A DNA stretch of 64,000 nucleotides, taken from positions 1,302,001-1,366,000 of the forward strand of contig NZ_AP027361.1 of the NCBI RefSeq assembly GCF_030295915.1. The letters run 5' to 3'. This document shows, piece after piece, positions 17,022-28,314 of this stretch (its first letter is position 1; each line of letters begins with the position of its first letter). The stretch comes from Thalassotalea sediminis. GTDB lineage: Bacteria; Pseudomonadota; Gammaproteobacteria; Enterobacterales; Alteromonadaceae. A program made the position numbers and the translations under genes. The notes under the pieces are model-generated. The model was given only the letters and a program-made list of their open reading frames with translations. It did no database searches and was not told the DNA's origin.

Positions 17022-17435
17022 CAGGTAACTTGTTATTATCAATGTAATATTGGCACAAGCACGTAACCCCCATTTTTTTGATGTAACGGTCATTTCAAAT
17101 TTCGAGGTGAAAATTACAACAATTCCCATAACTGCAAACCAGGGGGTAAAAAAGAAAATGGGCTTCAATTTAAGCAAAGAAATAGCGACATCGTGAAGTG
17201 CACCGCTAACACTGAAGGTAATAAATATTGCTACTGGTTTTGAGAGCACTTTTGTACAAGGCCGTTGAACATAATATGCGAGATAGTAGCTCCATATAGG
17301 GTTCCAATAGCACCAGAATTGAGCAAAAGATTTTGCACCTAGCGAGCGATAAAGCATGTTTTTCAATGAGTTTGAGTGCCCCAGTGGCACCCCTGTTCTG
17401 CGCTTTATGTATTGCTTGAGAGAAATATTCGCCAT
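16986..17435 (-). CDS. Short MBOAT-like membrane protein
   Basis: A 149-aa protein with about three hydrophobic helices (about 66-85, 93-115, 125-145). The stretches FWCYWNPIWSYYLAYYVQRP and FSVSGALHDVAI resemble the core of membrane-bound O-acyltransferases, where the His of an SGxWH-type motif is catalytic (here the His of SGALHD). Full MBOAT proteins are about 350-500 aa, so this is only a core-sized version and may be a distinct small family or a degenerate relative. It follows the zinc-ribbon gene with a 1-base overlap and converges into the end of nudC. Confidence 0.65.
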   Translation of the reverse strand: MANISLKQYIKRRTGVPLGHSNSLKNMLYRSLGAKSFAQFWCYWNPIWSYYLAYYVQRPCTKVLSKPVAIFITFSVSGALHDVAISLLKLKPIFFFTPWFAVMGIVVIFTSKFEMTVTSKKWGLRACANITLIITSYLLTDYIITKSFI

Positions 17436-17644
17436 TATTGGGTCAAAAAATCGAAGATGTTACCTAACTTACTCGCTTCAGTACGATAGAATTCAGTGTA
17501 AGTGCAATTGTTGCAAATAACAGCTGTAAATTTTCTATTTTGCATATCAAAAATTTTAGACCAGCCACTGCCTGTGGTTGCTATGGAGTCGGTTTCAAAA
17601 TGCTGACAGTCACATTTTGGACACTGCCATTTATTTTTATTCAT
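17435..17644 (-). CDS. Zinc-ribbon protein (COG3478-like)
   Basis: A 69-aa protein with two Cys pairs, CPKCDC (about 8-13) and CNNC (about 44-47), the arrangement of a zinc ribbon. The intervening TTGSGWSKIFDMQNRKFT and the final YTEFYRTEASKLGNIFDFL match predicted nucleic-acid-binding zinc-ribbon proteins of COG3478. No enzyme activity is suggested. Its stop overlaps the start of the MBOAT-like gene, so the two are probably translated from one mRNA. Confidence 0.8.
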   Translation of the reverse strand: MNKNKWQCPKCDCQHFETDSIATTGSGWSKIFDMQNRKFTAVICNNCTYTEFYRTEASKLGNIFDFLTQ

Positions 17645-17686
17645 AAGTTACCCTTACCGTGCACATGATCCGTTTACTTTTAAATG

Positions 17687-18547
17687 TTATGACTTGACAT
17701 GTACGGATGAATACTGCTGAACCATTTCATGTACATCGCCGTTTTCAGCTAGCTGTTTTAACTGTTGCATAAAGCGAAATGCAATACTCTCACGACTAAT
17801 TTTTTTCTTTTGATTATTAACAGTTAAAGAGCTATTAGCGTCAAATTTCTCGTTTTTGTCAAGTACTAAATACTTAGAATGTACAGAAAAACCAAGATAC
17901 ATCGGATGAATTTTATTGCAACAGTAGTGTACTTTTATGTCGTCATTAGGGTGTGTTTTTAGATGATATTGAATAACATCCGCACTATACGAATAAAAGT
18001 CTGCTTGCCCTATTGAAATTAGGTCTATAGCTTTTTTTAATGATAAATCGTATACAAATCTTAACGTAACGTTCTGATAATTTTTATTATCGTAATTTGC
18101 TCCTTGCGCCATTAACACGGTATGCCCTTGCATACCTTTGAACGAAGAAAGTGTTGCTGTATTTTTGCGAGATATGGTGGCACTACGGTAGACCAAGCCG
18201 TTTTCTATAAAATGTAAGTATTCAGCACGCTTTGAGTTGAAGCCTAAACCAGGATAAAAGTCTATTTCTCCTTGCTTTAGTAAAAATAGAATTCGCTTTT
18301 TGGGTGCTCTAATAATCTTTAATTTACAATTAATATTGGCCAACGCTTTTTTATATAGATTTTGGTAAATGCCATTATTACTGGGAGATTTTTCAATGTA
18401 AGGAAGTTTAGCATTTGTTCTGTATCCCATCGTAACGGTACAACTCAAACTCTTGAAACTAAAGAGTAAAAGTAAGAGTAGCGCAAAACATTCAACAACT
18501 TTTTTTGTCTTCATATATTGATTAAATAGTCTAAAATAGTTACGCAT
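17687..18547 (-). CDS. Periplasmic solute-binding protein (SBP_bac_3-like)
   Basis: A 286-aa protein, or 275 aa from the second ATG at 18514, which places the signal peptide (KKVVECFALLLLLLFSFKSL) nearer the N-terminus. The mature part has the family 3 solute-binding pattern: TMGYRTNAKLPYIEKS, then GIYQNLYKKALANINCKLKI and a LLKQGEIDFYPGLGFNSKRA loop. No permease or ATPase genes are adjacent, so it may be a stand-alone binding or signalling protein rather than part of an ABC importer. It begins 1-2 bases after the ZIP transporter stop, suggesting co-transcription. Confidence 0.75.
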   Translation of the reverse strand: MRNYFRLFNQYMKTKKVVECFALLLLLLFSFKSLSCTVTMGYRTNAKLPYIEKSPSNNGIYQNLYKKALANINCKLKIIRAPKKRILFLLKQGEIDFYPGLGFNSKRAEYLHFIENGLVYRSATISRKNTATLSSFKGMQGHTVLMAQGANYDNKNYQNVTLRFVYDLSLKKAIDLISIGQADFYSYSADVIQYHLKTHPNDDIKVHYCCNKIHPMYLGFSVHSKYLVLDKNEKFDANSSLTVNNQKKKISRESIAFRFMQQLKQLAENGDVHEMVQQYSSVHVKS

Positions 18548-18548
18548 T

Positions 18549-19262
18549 CTAATGCATAAGCATATGCCCTAACATACCGCACATAAAACCAAAAACAGCC
18601 CAGAGTGGCGGCGACCAGTGTTGCTCTAATTTTACCTGTGGTGCGATGTCTTGGAAAATTGAATATAAGATACCACCAGAGGCAACTAACATTATAACCG
18701 ACAAAATTTGTGGTAATTCATATAAAAAACTATAGCCTATAATCCCTGCAACAGTACCTAAGGTAGCGAGAGCGGTAAAAGAAATGATGATAGTCATCGA
18801 CTTCATTGAAGAGGAATCTTTTAACTCTCTATAGGCATTAAATCCTTCCGGTATATTTTGTAGCGTTATTAACAGTGCTATTAAGTAGGCGCTTGAGCTG
18901 CCAGTCGCAAATGCAGCACCTAACGCTATAGCTTCAGGAATAAAATCTGAAAGCATGGCAACTAATTGACTGGCTGGGGTATCAATTTTCTTTAACAGAA
19001 TATCAAGTGACATAAAACCAATGCCACCCAAAATAAGTGAAATACAAGCGGCTATAGGGGATAAGTTTGATATGCCTTCGGGCACAAGTACGAGTGCAAC
19101 AGCAGATAACAACGCGCCACCACCTAACGCAATAACACCATGACGCAGTTCACTTTTAAGCCAGTAGGGGCGGATGTCTTCTATTTTCGCAAGTAAAGCG
19201 CCTAGAGGCATAGCTAAACCAGAAATAAGAGTTACGATGGCAACGGTAGCTAAAAGATCCAT
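18549..19262 (-). CDS. ZIP-family metal transporter
   Basis: A 237-aa inner-membrane protein with about seven to eight hydrophobic helices. It carries the ZIP metal-site helices: VLVPEG at the end of one helix, DFIPEAIALGAAFATG in helix IV and LQNIPEGFNAYREL in helix V. The Pro-Glu motifs provide metal ligands, though His at some canonical positions is replaced by Asp, Asn or Pro. Zinc or iron import is the family function; the metal is not determinable here. It is the first gene of a pair with the solute-binding protein. Confidence 0.85.
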   Translation of the reverse strand: MDLLATVAIVTLISGLAMPLGALLAKIEDIRPYWLKSELRHGVIALGGGALLSAVALVLVPEGISNLSPIAACISLILGGIGFMSLDILLKKIDTPASQLVAMLSDFIPEAIALGAAFATGSSSAYLIALLITLQNIPEGFNAYRELKDSSSMKSMTIIISFTALATLGTVAGIIGYSFLYELPQILSVIMLVASGGILYSIFQDIAPQVKLEQHWSPPLWAVFGFMCGMLGHMLMH

Positions 19263-19328
19263 AAAAGCCTAATTCAACAGTATAATTGATACGTTTAGTG
19301 TCTAGAAAAGTGAGTTGTGAGTAAAGCG

Positions 19329-21731
19329 TTATTGACTATCTTTTGCATGATAATCAAAAAGGTGTGTCTTTAAAGCGGTTTTTAATAGGTCAAACGCTAT
19401 TGGCTTTTCGATAAAGGCTTTGAATAGCTGTTCAGTTTTTTTCTTCTGTTGAATATTGGCGCTAATGGCAATAATGGGTGTGTCTTTAGTTGCAGGCTGT
19501 TGACGAAGCACGTTAGCCACTTCAATACCAGTTATATCAGGTAAGTTTATATCAATAAGAATTAAGTCGGGAAGCAGTGTATTTGCTTTTTTTATACCGT
19601 CTTTGCCGTTGTAAGCTGATGCTAACGTAACATTTGGATATTGCTTAAAGAAAGAGATAATTAAATGTAAATTAGATAAGTTATCTTCAATGTGAAGAAT
19701 TGTAAATTGATGCGCTAAATGCTCAGAGTCTTGTGAAAATTCTGATCGAGCAGTACTTTGTTCAATCAAGGCGTTGTTAATTTGTTTGTTATTTTCCACT
19801 TCATTGTGTAGCGGAAGCTCTATCCAGAAGCTGCTTCCTTTTTGCCACACTGAATGAAAACCAACACGTCCATTTTGCAATTCAATTAATTGCTTGGTTA
19901 AATATAGACCTAGCCCGGTACCTTCAATATTTGTCGATTCTGGCGTTAACCTTTCAAATTGCTGAAAAATTCTTTTGTTATCAGCAGCTTTAATACCATC
20001 ACCTTTATCCGTAACGGTTAACCGCAGAAATTTATCGTTTATAATTTTACTACTGATAGAAACTGTTGAATTTTCAGGGCTATACTTTACTGCATTTGAT
20101 AGCAAGTTTAATAAGGCTTGCTGAGATTTGTCTTTATCAATATAGAGAGAGGGTAAATTGCTTGTGTAATTAGCAATCACGTTGATCGATTTTTTTTGCG
20201 CAAGCGGGGAAATTAAATCTATACAATCTTTTAACCATTGCTCTGCGTTTACAGCGGATAATGAAAGGCTACCTTTACCACTTTCAATTTTCGATATATC
20301 TAAAATATTATTGATCAACCTAAGTAGATGCCTAGATGCTTTTATAACCTCTAGGAAATGTTGTTTGTGAACGGAATCTAAAGCAGGCGCTGAACGCTCT
20401 AACGATAATTGTGAAAACCCTAGAATTGCATTTAATGGTGTTCTAAATTCATGGCTGACTGCTGCAACAAACTCCGATTTGGTTTGTGCTGTCTTGCGTG
20501 CTTCTTTTACTAACAAGTTTAGTTGTGACTCCTTTAACTTATCTTTAGTTAAATCACGTATTATTGCGCAGTAGAAAACACTATGTTCAAATTTAATGCT
20601 GTTAACCGCAACTTCAGCCGGAAAGTAACTGTCATTCTTTCGTTGAGCAAGTAGTTGTATTCGCTTGTCGGAAATTCGGTTAATAAGGCTATCATCAATA
20701 GTTAAATAGGTATTATTCTGATTTTCTGCACTAGCTAACAAAACGTGAAAATTACTGCCAATAATATCGAGCATATTGTAACCAAAATCTCGACAGGCGG
20801 AATTGTTAAAAGTAATGATGTTGCCAGCCTTATCGGTAATAATGATACTGTCTGCCGCGTTTGCGAGTATTGCCTTTAAAAAACTTTCACTCTTAATAAG
20901 TTGTTGTTGTAACTGCGTTAACGATTGTTGAGCGTTATGTTCTTGATAAATATAACGTGAGAGCGCGATCAATAGCTGCTGAAGCTCCGCAATATTACTT
21001 TGTTTGTCGGTAATATGTGCGAATGAAAGGGGAGGTTTTTGATTGGCATGTGCTAATTCGTGAGTTATTTCATCTAGTGGCTTGAGTAATTTAAAATAAA
21101 AAAAGCAAACCATACTGATAGCAATAATTAGCAATAAGCTCAGTACAAAGTAGCCAAATATTTTTATTGTACTTGTCGTTGTATTGGTACTTTGTTGTAA
21201 AACACTATTGTTTGTTTGTTGTTTTTTTAATAAAACTTGAGTGAGCGAATTGAGTGCCTCGATTGCATCATCATCTGAGATTCTCACCAAGTCATCCATT
21301 TCTTTTATCGGTATTTGACGAGTAATTAACTCCTGCAAAAAGAGCAAATTCATCTGATATTGACCTAAGGTATCTTGCAATGCTTCAAGCGCAATGCGCT
21401 CTCTTTCGTTTGTTGACAGTGATTGATATTGTGCTAATAAATCAAATGCATGTTTTATTTTTTGCTCGGCAGATAAAAAATATTGTTCATCGTGTCTTAA
21501 CAAGTAATTTTTAAAATGATGAATAAAACCACCGTATCCTATAGTGGCGTATATATCTTTAATAATCTGATTTTGTTGATAAATTGATTGATGTGACTGC
21601 TTCCAATGTTCATTTGCTTTATTTACAGTAATTGTAGATTGATAAAACACTATGACGGTGATAAAAATTGCAATGAATAACGCGGCAGCGATAAGTCCAA
21701 TATAGTACTTTGCAGTTAATGGTCTACTCAC
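19329..21731 (-). CDS. Hybrid sensor histidine kinase
   Basis: An 800-aa inner-membrane kinase starting at GTG 21731 behind AAGGATGAG. It has TM1 about 9-30, a periplasmic sensor region about 31-187, TM2 about 190-213 with a following HAMP-like linker, and a PAS domain about 281-395. HisKA carries the phospho-acceptor His427 (SHEFRTPLNAILGF), HATPase about 530-645 the N-box NLLSNAVKY and GTGLGL, and a C-terminal receiver about 676-795 has Asp727 (LIDINLPD) and Lys776. No response regulator or output gene is adjacent, so its partner is elsewhere. The signal is unknown. Confidence 0.92.
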   Translation of the reverse strand: MSRPLTAKYYIGLIAAALFIAIFITVIVFYQSTITVNKANEHWKQSHQSIYQQNQIIKDIYATIGYGGFIHHFKNYLLRHDEQYFLSAEQKIKHAFDLLAQYQSLSTNERERIALEALQDTLGQYQMNLLFLQELITRQIPIKEMDDLVRISDDDAIEALNSLTQVLLKKQQTNNSVLQQSTNTTTSTIKIFGYFVLSLLLIIAISMVCFFYFKLLKPLDEITHELAHANQKPPLSFAHITDKQSNIAELQQLLIALSRYIYQEHNAQQSLTQLQQQLIKSESFLKAILANAADSIIITDKAGNIITFNNSACRDFGYNMLDIIGSNFHVLLASAENQNNTYLTIDDSLINRISDKRIQLLAQRKNDSYFPAEVAVNSIKFEHSVFYCAIIRDLTKDKLKESQLNLLVKEARKTAQTKSEFVAAVSHEFRTPLNAILGFSQLSLERSAPALDSVHKQHFLEVIKASRHLLRLINNILDISKIESGKGSLSLSAVNAEQWLKDCIDLISPLAQKKSINVIANYTSNLPSLYIDKDKSQQALLNLLSNAVKYSPENSTVSISSKIINDKFLRLTVTDKGDGIKAADNKRIFQQFERLTPESTNIEGTGLGLYLTKQLIELQNGRVGFHSVWQKGSSFWIELPLHNEVENNKQINNALIEQSTARSEFSQDSEHLAHQFTILHIEDNLSNLHLIISFFKQYPNVTLASAYNGKDGIKKANTLLPDLILIDINLPDITGIEVANVLRQQPATKDTPIIAISANIQQKKKTEQLFKAFIEKPIAFDLLKTALKTHLFDYHAKDSQ

Positions 21732-21994
21732 ATCTCATCCTTGAAGTTTGCGCAGCTTAAAAGCAATTTGTATTACACGTTCAGCATAGTGAACAAATTG
21801 GCGAATACAAATATTTATACGGAGAAACTTAGTTAACTATAGCAGAACTAATGTAGATCGTAAGTTAGTCAATGTGTCTTGCAGCTTTGAGTGTAGGTAC
21901 AATTATTTGATAGTGCTAAAGTTATCTAAAGTCATAACTCGTAAGTTAATAGTATCAATGTTAACTGGCTTGAGCTGTGAGCGTACAATACCTA

Positions 21995-22459
21995 TTAACG
22001 TTGCTTTTTAATCATATAGCGACAATTTTCCAAGGGCATATCGCCAGGGTAAGGGGTAAATTGAAAGCCGTGCTTTATATAGGCTTTTTCTGCAGTTGCA
22101 TTATTTGTTAAAACGAAGAGTGATACTTCATTTACTGCTAATGTTTTACAACCTAAATGGGATAATGCTTGCAATAAGATCTCAGCAATACCTTTACCTC
22201 TCTCATCAGGGTTGACGACAAGTCGACCTAAATGGCAGCGATTTGCTCTAAGGTAAAATTGACCAAAAGCTAGAAAATTATTTTCACTATCTATTAATGC
22301 AAATGAAGATAATGTGGAAACTTTTAAATCTTCTTTGAAGCTTTGTTCATTGAAAGGGTAGCGAAATCCGGGCCCAGACCAAAGGGATAACGAGTGCTCA
22401 TTTGGAAACCACGACATGAGTTTACGAATATGTTCAGTTGATGCAGGAGTGAGTTTCAT
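21995..22459 (-). CDS. GNAT-family acetyltransferase
   Basis: A 154-aa single-domain acetyltransferase. The CoA-binding motif is VNPDERGKGIAEILLQAL (about 87-104), and the C-terminal NNATAEKAYIKHGFQF gives the usual Asn and Tyr of the family. Acceptor substrate unknown; RimI-like or small-molecule activity are both possible. It is a single minus-strand gene between the kinase and purL. The 263 bases on its 3' side hold no ORF or clear signal. Confidence 0.8.
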   Translation of the reverse strand: MKLTPASTEHIRKLMSWFPNEHSLSLWSGPGFRYPFNEQSFKEDLKVSTLSSFALIDSENNFLAFGQFYLRANRCHLGRLVVNPDERGKGIAEILLQALSHLGCKTLAVNEVSLFVLTNNATAEKAYIKHGFQFTPYPGDMPLENCRYMIKKQR

Positions 22460-22521
22460 GTAGTAAGAGATTTATTCATTAAACAGCTATAAGCAGTATA
22501 TAAGTATTGTCCGTTGATGAC

Positions 22522-22549
22522 AAAAAAGCCCTGCAGATGCAGGGCTTTA
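22522..22549 (-). terminator. Intrinsic terminator of purL
   Basis: On the minus strand AAAGCCCTG and CAGGGCTTT form a 9-bp stem around CATCTG (inner bases can pair further), followed by a run of T (TTTTTT). It lies 9 bases past the purL stop. Confidence 0.85.
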
Positions 22550-22557
22550 ATAATGGT

Positions 22558-25500
22558 TTATCCAACAAATTTTCTCGCATTACGGAACATACGTACCCAA
22601 GGCGAGTCTTCTTGCCAATCATCTGGGTGCCATGAATTCGCTACGGTACGGAAAACACGCTCAGGATGAGGCATCATAATGGTTACACGTCCATCTGTTG
22701 TGGTTAACGAGGTTATACCATCTGGCGAGCCGTTAGGATTAGCTGGATAAGTTTCAGTTACGTCACCATAGTTATTAATATAACGCATAGCAACCGTTCC
22801 TGAATCGTTGGTAGCAGCAATCGCATCTTCATTTACAAATTCTGCACGACCTTCTCCATGTGACACAGCGATTGGCATACGAGAACCTTCCATACCTTTG
22901 AAGAAAATAGAAGGGCTCTCTTGAATTTCAACTAATGAGAAGCGAGCTTCAAAACGTTCTGATTTATTTTGTACGAAATGTGGCCACGCTTCTGTCCCCG
23001 GAATTATTTCTTTTAGGTTTGATAACATCTGACAACCGTTACATACACCTAGCGAAAAGGTGTCTTCGCGGTGGAAGAATGTTTTAAACATTTCTCTAGC
23101 GTTAGCGTTGAATAAAATAGACTTTGCCCAACCTTCACCGGCGCCTAATACATCACCATAAGAGAAACCACCACAGGCAACTAAGCCTTTAAATTGTGCT
23201 AAATCTATTCGTCCAGATAAAACGTCAGACATGTGTACATCAATTGCTTTAAAGCCCGCACGATCGAAAACCGCTGCCATTTCAACGTGAGAGTTTACCC
23301 CTTGTTCACGTAAAATAGCGACTTTAGGGTTATCACCAGATTGTGCATCTTGAGCAATTAAGTTTGCAACGATGTCTTCGTTAATATCATAGGTTAATGC
23401 TACGTTTAATCCAGGGTCTTCAGTATCAAACTTAACATCAAACTCTTGTTGTGCACATTCAGGGTTATCGCGCAACGCTTGCATATTGAGTGTTGTTTCA
23501 GCCCAAACGGTACGGAAGTATGTGCGACTGTTCTCAAGTATTGTTTCATTATCGCGTGAAAAGCGAATAGTATCGTCATTATTAATGCGACCAATATCTG
23601 TACATAGCGATAAAATACCATGTTGCTCAAATATTTGATGAACATGCTCTGTATCTTGTTCGCGAATTTGAATAACGGCACCTAGCTCTTCATTAAATAA
23701 CACGCTTAGATTGTCACCTTTAAGTGCTGATAGATCGATATCAACACCAGTGTGACCAGCAAACGCCATTTCAACAACAGAAGTAAATAAACCACCGTCA
23801 CTTCTATCGTGATAAGCAATTAACGTTTGATCGGCGACGAGGGTTTGAATCGCATTAAAGAAACCTTTTAGCGTTTCAGGGTTATCAACATCAGGAGTTT
23901 CAGTACCAAGTTGCTTGTATACTTGCGCTAAACACGAACCACCTAAACGATTTTTACCATCTGATAAATCAATCGCAATGATTCGGGTATCACCCATATC
24001 GGTTCTTAGTTGTGGTGTCACCGTTTTACGCACGTCTTCAACTCGGCCAAAAGCGGTGATCACTAATGAAAGTGGCGCAGTAACTGCTTTTTCTTCACCA
24101 TTTTCTTGCCACTTGGTTTTCATCGACATTGAGTCTTTACCAACAGGAATCGTTAAACCGAGCGCAGGACAAAGTTCTTCACCTACGGCTTTAACTGCTT
24201 CATAAAGGCCTGCATCTTCGCCTGGATGACCAGCTGCTGCCATCCAGTTTGCTGAAAGTTTAATGCGATTTAAATCGCCAATATCAGCAGACGCTATGTT
24301 TGTTAATGATTCTGCAACCGCTAATCGTGCTGATGCTCCATAGTTAAGTAATGCAACTGGCGTACGTTCACCCATTGACATGGCTTCACCATGATAAGAA
24401 TCAAGCGCAGCGGTAGTTACTGCACAGTCAGCAACAGGTACTTGCCAAGGACCAACCATTTGATCTCGTGCTACCATGCCAGTTACCGAGCGGTCACCAA
24501 TGGTAATAAGGAAGGTTTTTTCTGCTATCGTTGGCAACCGTAAAATACGATCAGCAGCATCTTCAAGGGTTACATCTACTAAATTAAGTGCAGCACCTGT
24601 TTCTTGTTTACTTGTAACGTTACGATGCATTTTAGGTGGCTTACCTAATAATAAATCAAGTGATAAATCAATAGGCTTATTCAATTGTTCATCGTTAGCA
24701 AAGTGAGCGTCAGTTAAGGTAAGGTGCTCTTCTTCTATCGCTTTACCAACAACAGCAAAAGGAGCACGCTCGCGACGACAGATTTCTTCAAAAATGGCTA
24801 GCTTTTCATCTGATACCGCTAATACGTAACGCTCTTGAGATTCGTTACACCAGATTTCTAATGGTGACATGCTGCGTTCATCATTTGGCACATTGCGTAA
24901 TTCAAAGTTACCACCTCGACCGCCATCTGCAACAAGTTCAGGGAAGGCGTTCGATAAACCACCAGCACCTACATCATGGATGAAAAGAATAGGGTTTTCA
25001 TCTCCAAGTTGCCAACAACGATCAATAACTTCCTGACAACGGCGTTCCATTTCTGGGTTTTCGCGTTGAACGGATGCAAAATCTAAATCTTCGGCGGATT
25101 GACCTGATGCCATTGACGAAGCTGCACCACCACCTAAGCCGATATTCATTGCTGGGCCACCTAAGGCGATAAGGTTAGCACCAACGTTTATTTCACCTTT
25201 TTGCACATGCTCGTCACGAATGTTACCAAGACCGCCAGCAAGCATGATAGGTTTGTGATAACCACGAATTTCTTTACCGTTAAATGAATCAACTTGCTCT
25301 TCATAGGTACGGAAGTAACCTAAAATATTAGGGCGTCCAAATTCATTATTGAACGCTGCGCCACCAAGAGGGCCTTCCGTCATTATATCTAATGCAGATA
25401 CGATGCGCTCAGGCTTGCCAAAGTCTGTTTCCCAAGGCTGTTCAAAGTTAGGAATACGTAAATTAGAAACAGTAAAACCAACTAAGCCCGCTTTAGGTTT

Positions 25501-26487
25501 TGAACCGATACCTGTAGCCCCTTCATCACGAATTTCACCACCTGAACCAGTCGCTGCACCAGGATATGGAGATATTGCCGTTGGGTGGTTATGGGTTTCA
25601 ACCTTCATCAGAATTTGAATATCTTCATGATGATAACCGTATTCTTTACTCTCAGGGTTCGGGAAAAAGCGTCCACCTTCTGAGCCGACCATTACCGCAG
25701 CATTATCTTTATATGCACTTAATACGAAATCTGGGTTAGTTTCATATGTGTTTTTAATCATTTTAAATAATGATTTAGGCTGTACTTCGCCATCAATTGT
25801 CCAATCAGCATTGAAAATTTTATGACGACAATGCTCTGAATTCGCTTGTGCAAACATATACAATTCAATGTCATTCGGGTTACGACCAAGCTTTGTAAAG
25901 TTTTCAACAAGGTACTCTATTTCATCATCAGCTAAGGCTAAACCGAGTTCAATATTTGCTTTAGCTAATGCATCTCGGCCACCCGTTAAAATATCAACCG
26001 CATTAAGTTTGCCGGGTTCAGCCGTTGCGAACAGTGCTTGTGCTTGTGCAAAGTCACTAAATGTAACTTCCATCATGCGATCATGAATTAAGCCATTTAA
26101 TTGCTGTTGCTGTTCGTTTGAAAGTTCAGCACTTTCAATGTAATAAGCCAGGCCACGTTCTAGTCGAATAATTTTGTTAAGACCACAGTTATGTGCAATA
26201 TCTGTAGATTTTGATGACCAGGGTGAAATAGTGCCAGGACGAGGTGTTACAAGTACAAATGTACCAGTAGGCTCATGTTCTTCAATTTTAGGACCGTAGG
26301 TTAGCAGTTTTGCTAATACGGTTGTTTCATGTTCATTAAGCTCAGCATTTAAGTGTGCAAAGTGCGTGAACTCGGCATAAATATCGGTTACAGGAAGGCT
26401 AAGTTCAGCACACTGATCAAGTAGTTTCTTAATACGAAAATCAGATAAGGCTGGAGCGCCACGAAGAGTTTGAATCAACATCGCCAT
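22558..26487 (-). CDS. purL: Phosphoribosylformylglycinamidine synthase
   Basis: A 1309-aa enzyme, the full-length gamma-type PurL, making FGAM from FGAR, ATP and glutamine in purine synthesis. The N-terminal PurS-like part starts [17 protein letters not shown]. The synthase core has [24 protein letters not shown] and [17 protein letters not shown] loops, and a second half with [11 protein letters not shown]. The C-terminal glutaminase domain has the nucleophile Cys in [10 protein letters not shown] and the late [11 protein letters not shown]is-Glu. The start may be ATG 26487 or the second ATG 6 bases later; E. coli PurL begins nearer the latter. It is single, divergent from mltF. Confidence 0.97.
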   Translation of the reverse strand: MAMLIQTLRGAPALSDFRIKKLLDQCAELSLPVTDIYAEFTHFAHLNAELNEHETTVLAKLLTYGPKIEEHEPTGTFVLVTPRPGTISPWSSKSTDIAHNCGLNKIIRLERGLAYYIESAELSNEQQQQLNGLIHDRMMEVTFSDFAQAQALFATAEPGKLNAVDILTGGRDALAKANIELGLALADDEIEYLVENFTKLGRNPNDIELYMFAQANSEHCRHKIFNADWTIDGEVQPKSLFKMIKNTYETNPDFVLSAYKDNAAVMVGSEGGRFFPNPESKEYGYHHEDIQILMKVETHNHPTAISPYPGAATGSGGEIRDEGATGIGSKPKAGLVGFTVSNLRIPNFEQPWETDFGKPERIVSALDIMTEGPLGGAAFNNEFGRPNILGYFRTYEEQVDSFNGKEIRGYHKPIMLAGGLGNIRDEHVQKGEINVGANLIALGGPAMNIGLGGGAASSMASGQSAEDLDFASVQRENPEMERRCQEVIDRCWQLGDENPILFIHDVGAGGLSNAFPELVADGGRGGNFELRNVPNDERSMSPLEIWCNESQERYVLAVSDEKLAIFEEICRRERAPFAVVGKAIEEEHLTLTDAHFANDEQLNKPIDLSLDLLLGKPPKMHRNVTSKQETGAALNLVDVTLEDAADRILRLPTIAEKTFLITIGDRSVTGMVARDQMVGPWQVPVADCAVTTAALDSYHGEAMSMGERTPVALLNYGASARLAVAESLTNIASADIGDLNRIKLSANWMAAAGHPGEDAGLYEAVKAVGEELCPALGLTIPVGKDSMSMKTKWQENGEEKAVTAPLSLVITAFGRVEDVRKTVTPQLRTDMGDTRIIAIDLSDGKNRLGGSCLAQVYKQLGTETPDVDNPETLKGFFNAIQTLVADQTLIAYHDRSDGGLFTSVVEMAFAGHTGVDIDLSALKGDNLSVLFNEELGAVIQIREQDTEHVHQIFEQHGILSLCTDIGRINNDDTIRFSRDNETILENSRTYFRTVWAETTLNMQALRDNPECAQQEFDVKFDTEDPGLNVALTYDINEDIVANLIAQDAQSGDNPKVAILREQGVNSHVEMAAVFDRAGFKAIDVHMSDVLSGRIDLAQFKGLVACGGFSYGDVLGAGEGWAKSILFNANAREMFKTFFHREDTFSLGVCNGCQMLSNLKEIIPGTEAWPHFVQNKSERFEARFSLVEIQESPSIFFKGMEGSRMPIAVSHGEGRAEFVNEDAIAATNDSGTVAMRYINNYGDVTETYPANPNGSPDGITSLTTTDGRVTIMMPHPERVFRTVANSWHPDDWQEDSPWVRMFRNARKFVG

Positions 26488-26534
26488 ATTATGTAGTCAC
26501 CAAGGTTGGATTTATTGGATTAAAAATCGCGCGT

Positions 26535-26563
26535 ATTATAGTGTAAAAGCAGGGCAATAGTAA
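26535..26563 (-). promoter_or_regulatory. Putative sigma-70 promoter of purL
   Basis: On the minus strand TATAAT (26540-26535) is a consensus -10 with a 17-base spacer to TTACTA (26563-26558), a weak -35. It lies about 50 bases upstream of purL. A near-consensus -10 with a poor -35 suits a regulated promoter. I could not find a convincing PurR site. Confidence 0.5.
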
Positions 26564-26639
26564 AAAAATTTCCTTGTTTGTTTTAGGTAAAATTAAAAAA
26601 AGACTATGATAAAAAATAAAAGCACGCCACAATGGAACT

Positions 26640-28130
26640 ATGAACGCTGTACGTTATAAACATTATCAAAACTTACTCCTTGTTTTGCTGTTGTGTATTC
26701 CTCTGGTTTTTGGCCTTAGTGGCTGTCGAGACAAGCCAGAGAATTCAGGACTCACAAAAGTTGCAAAGCAAGGCTATATCACAGTTGGTACCTTATATGG
26801 CTTAACCAGTTATTATATTGGTGCTGAAGGGGAAACTGGTTTTGAATATGAGCTAGCAAAGAAGTATGCCGACTTTTTAGGTGTTGAATTAAAAATTGTC
26901 GCGAGTTACAGCTTGGAAGAGCTTTTTTCATTGTTGGATAACGGTGAAGTTGATTTTCTAGCCGCTGGTTTAACAATTACAGATAGTCGTTTAAAACGGT
27001 ATGATTTTGCACCAAGTTATAATCAAATAAGCCAGAAACTTGTTTTTAAACAAGGGAATGAGCGTCCACGTGACCTTGATGACTTGACAGGCACGCTAAT
27101 CGTAACAGCAAATTCGAGTCATGTTGAAAACCTACAAGATTTACAAAAGTCAAAATCTTCACTTAGCTGGCTTGAAACTAAAGCATTAGATAGCGAAGAA
27201 ATTTTAATTCGTATTTTAAACGACGAAGTAGATTATACCATTATTGACAGTCACACTTTGTCAGTAAGTCGACGCTATTACCCCGAAATTAGTATCGGGT
27301 TTACCATCAAAGAATCTGCACCACTTGCTTGGCCTGTTAGTAAAAGCGGCGATGATTCCGTACTTGCTAGTTTAATTGAGTTTTTTGGCCAAATTCATCA
27401 TAACGGCACATTATTAGCGCTTGATGATAAGTATTTTGGGCATGTAGAACAGTTTAATTATGTTGATACCCGTACCTTTATTAAAGCAGTGGAAACAATA
27501 TTGCCGACTTATCGACCACTTTTTGAAAAATATGGTCAAGAGATTGATTGGCGCTTGTTGGCTGCCATTAGCTATCAAGAATCTCATTGGAACCCTAAAG
27601 CGAGATCGCATACAGGTGTTAGAGGCATGATGATGTTAACCTTGCCTACGGCAAAACAAATGGGCATTAAAAGCCGTATCGATGCAGAGCAAAGTATTCG
27701 CGGTGGCGCAAAATATTTCCAACAAATGTTTGAACGAATGCCTGAACGTGTGCCACATCCAGACAGGCTTTGGTTTGCCTTAGCGTCATACAATGTTGGT
27801 TTAGGTCATTTAAATGACGCACGCGAGATAACGCGGTTACAAGGTGGTGATCCAGACAGGTGGGTTGATGTTAAGCAACGTTTGCCATTGTTAAAACAGA
27901 AACAATATTACAAATTCACACGTTATGGTTATGCGCGAGGCGATGAGCCGGTTAATTATGTAGACAATATTAGGCGTTATTACGATACGTTAACGTGGAT
28001 GGATGAGAAACAGCAAGAAGCTGAACAACACCGATTGCAGGAAGCAGTTGAAATAGAAAAGCAGACAGGAGAAATTCCAGCGAGTAAGGTGGCTGAAAAA
28101 CCTATACCCGACGTACCTGCTGCACAGTAA
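26640..28130 (+). CDS. mltF: Membrane-bound lytic murein transglycosylase F
   Basis: A 496-aa lipoprotein. The N-terminal lipobox LSGC puts the lipidated Cys at residue 29. A solute-binding-like regulatory domain (about 40-270, [15 protein letters not shown]) precedes a lytic transglycosylase domain (about 295-460), whose catalytic Glu314 is in [13 protein letters not shown], followed by GVRGMMMLT and the family's ALASYNVG. It cleaves peptidoglycan glycan strands at the outer membrane. ATG 26640. purL-mltF-tadA adjacency is also found in E. coli; here tadA is 3.8 kb further on, after two inserted genes. Confidence 0.95.
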   Translation: MNAVRYKHYQNLLLVLLLCIPLVFGLSGCRDKPENSGLTKVAKQGYITVGTLYGLTSYYIGAEGETGFEYELAKKYADFLGVELKIVASYSLEELFSLLDNGEVDFLAAGLTITDSRLKRYDFAPSYNQISQKLVFKQGNERPRDLDDLTGTLIVTANSSHVENLQDLQKSKSSLSWLETKALDSEEILIRILNDEVDYTIIDSHTLSVSRRYYPEISIGFTIKESAPLAWPVSKSGDDSVLASLIEFFGQIHHNGTLLALDDKYFGHVEQFNYVDTRTFIKAVETILPTYRPLFEKYGQEIDWRLLAAISYQESHWNPKARSHTGVRGMMMLTLPTAKQMGIKSRIDAEQSIRGGAKYFQQMFERMPERVPHPDRLWFALASYNVGLGHLNDAREITRLQGGDPDRWVDVKQRLPLLKQKQYYKFTRYGYARGDEPVNYVDNIRRYYDTLTWMDEKQQEAEQHRLQEAVEIEKQTGEIPASKVAEKPIPDVPAAQ

Positions 28131-28314
28131 CAATAAAGTCGTTATTCATATCTCTTTACACATTATTCGATTGTTTTCATTAAACTGTCATAAAATGTCT
28201 TGATAATAGCACTCGTAGATACCATATTAGTAAAAGCGCTTATTGAACTTTTGTTAATAGCATGGTCTATATAAGTGTGCATCAGGCATAACGCATAAAA
28301 TAGGAGGTAATAAT

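Noticed and set aside
23406..26086. Several open frames antisense or out of frame to purL
   Set aside because: They are shadows of the strongly coding purL frame, with no ribosome sites or homology.
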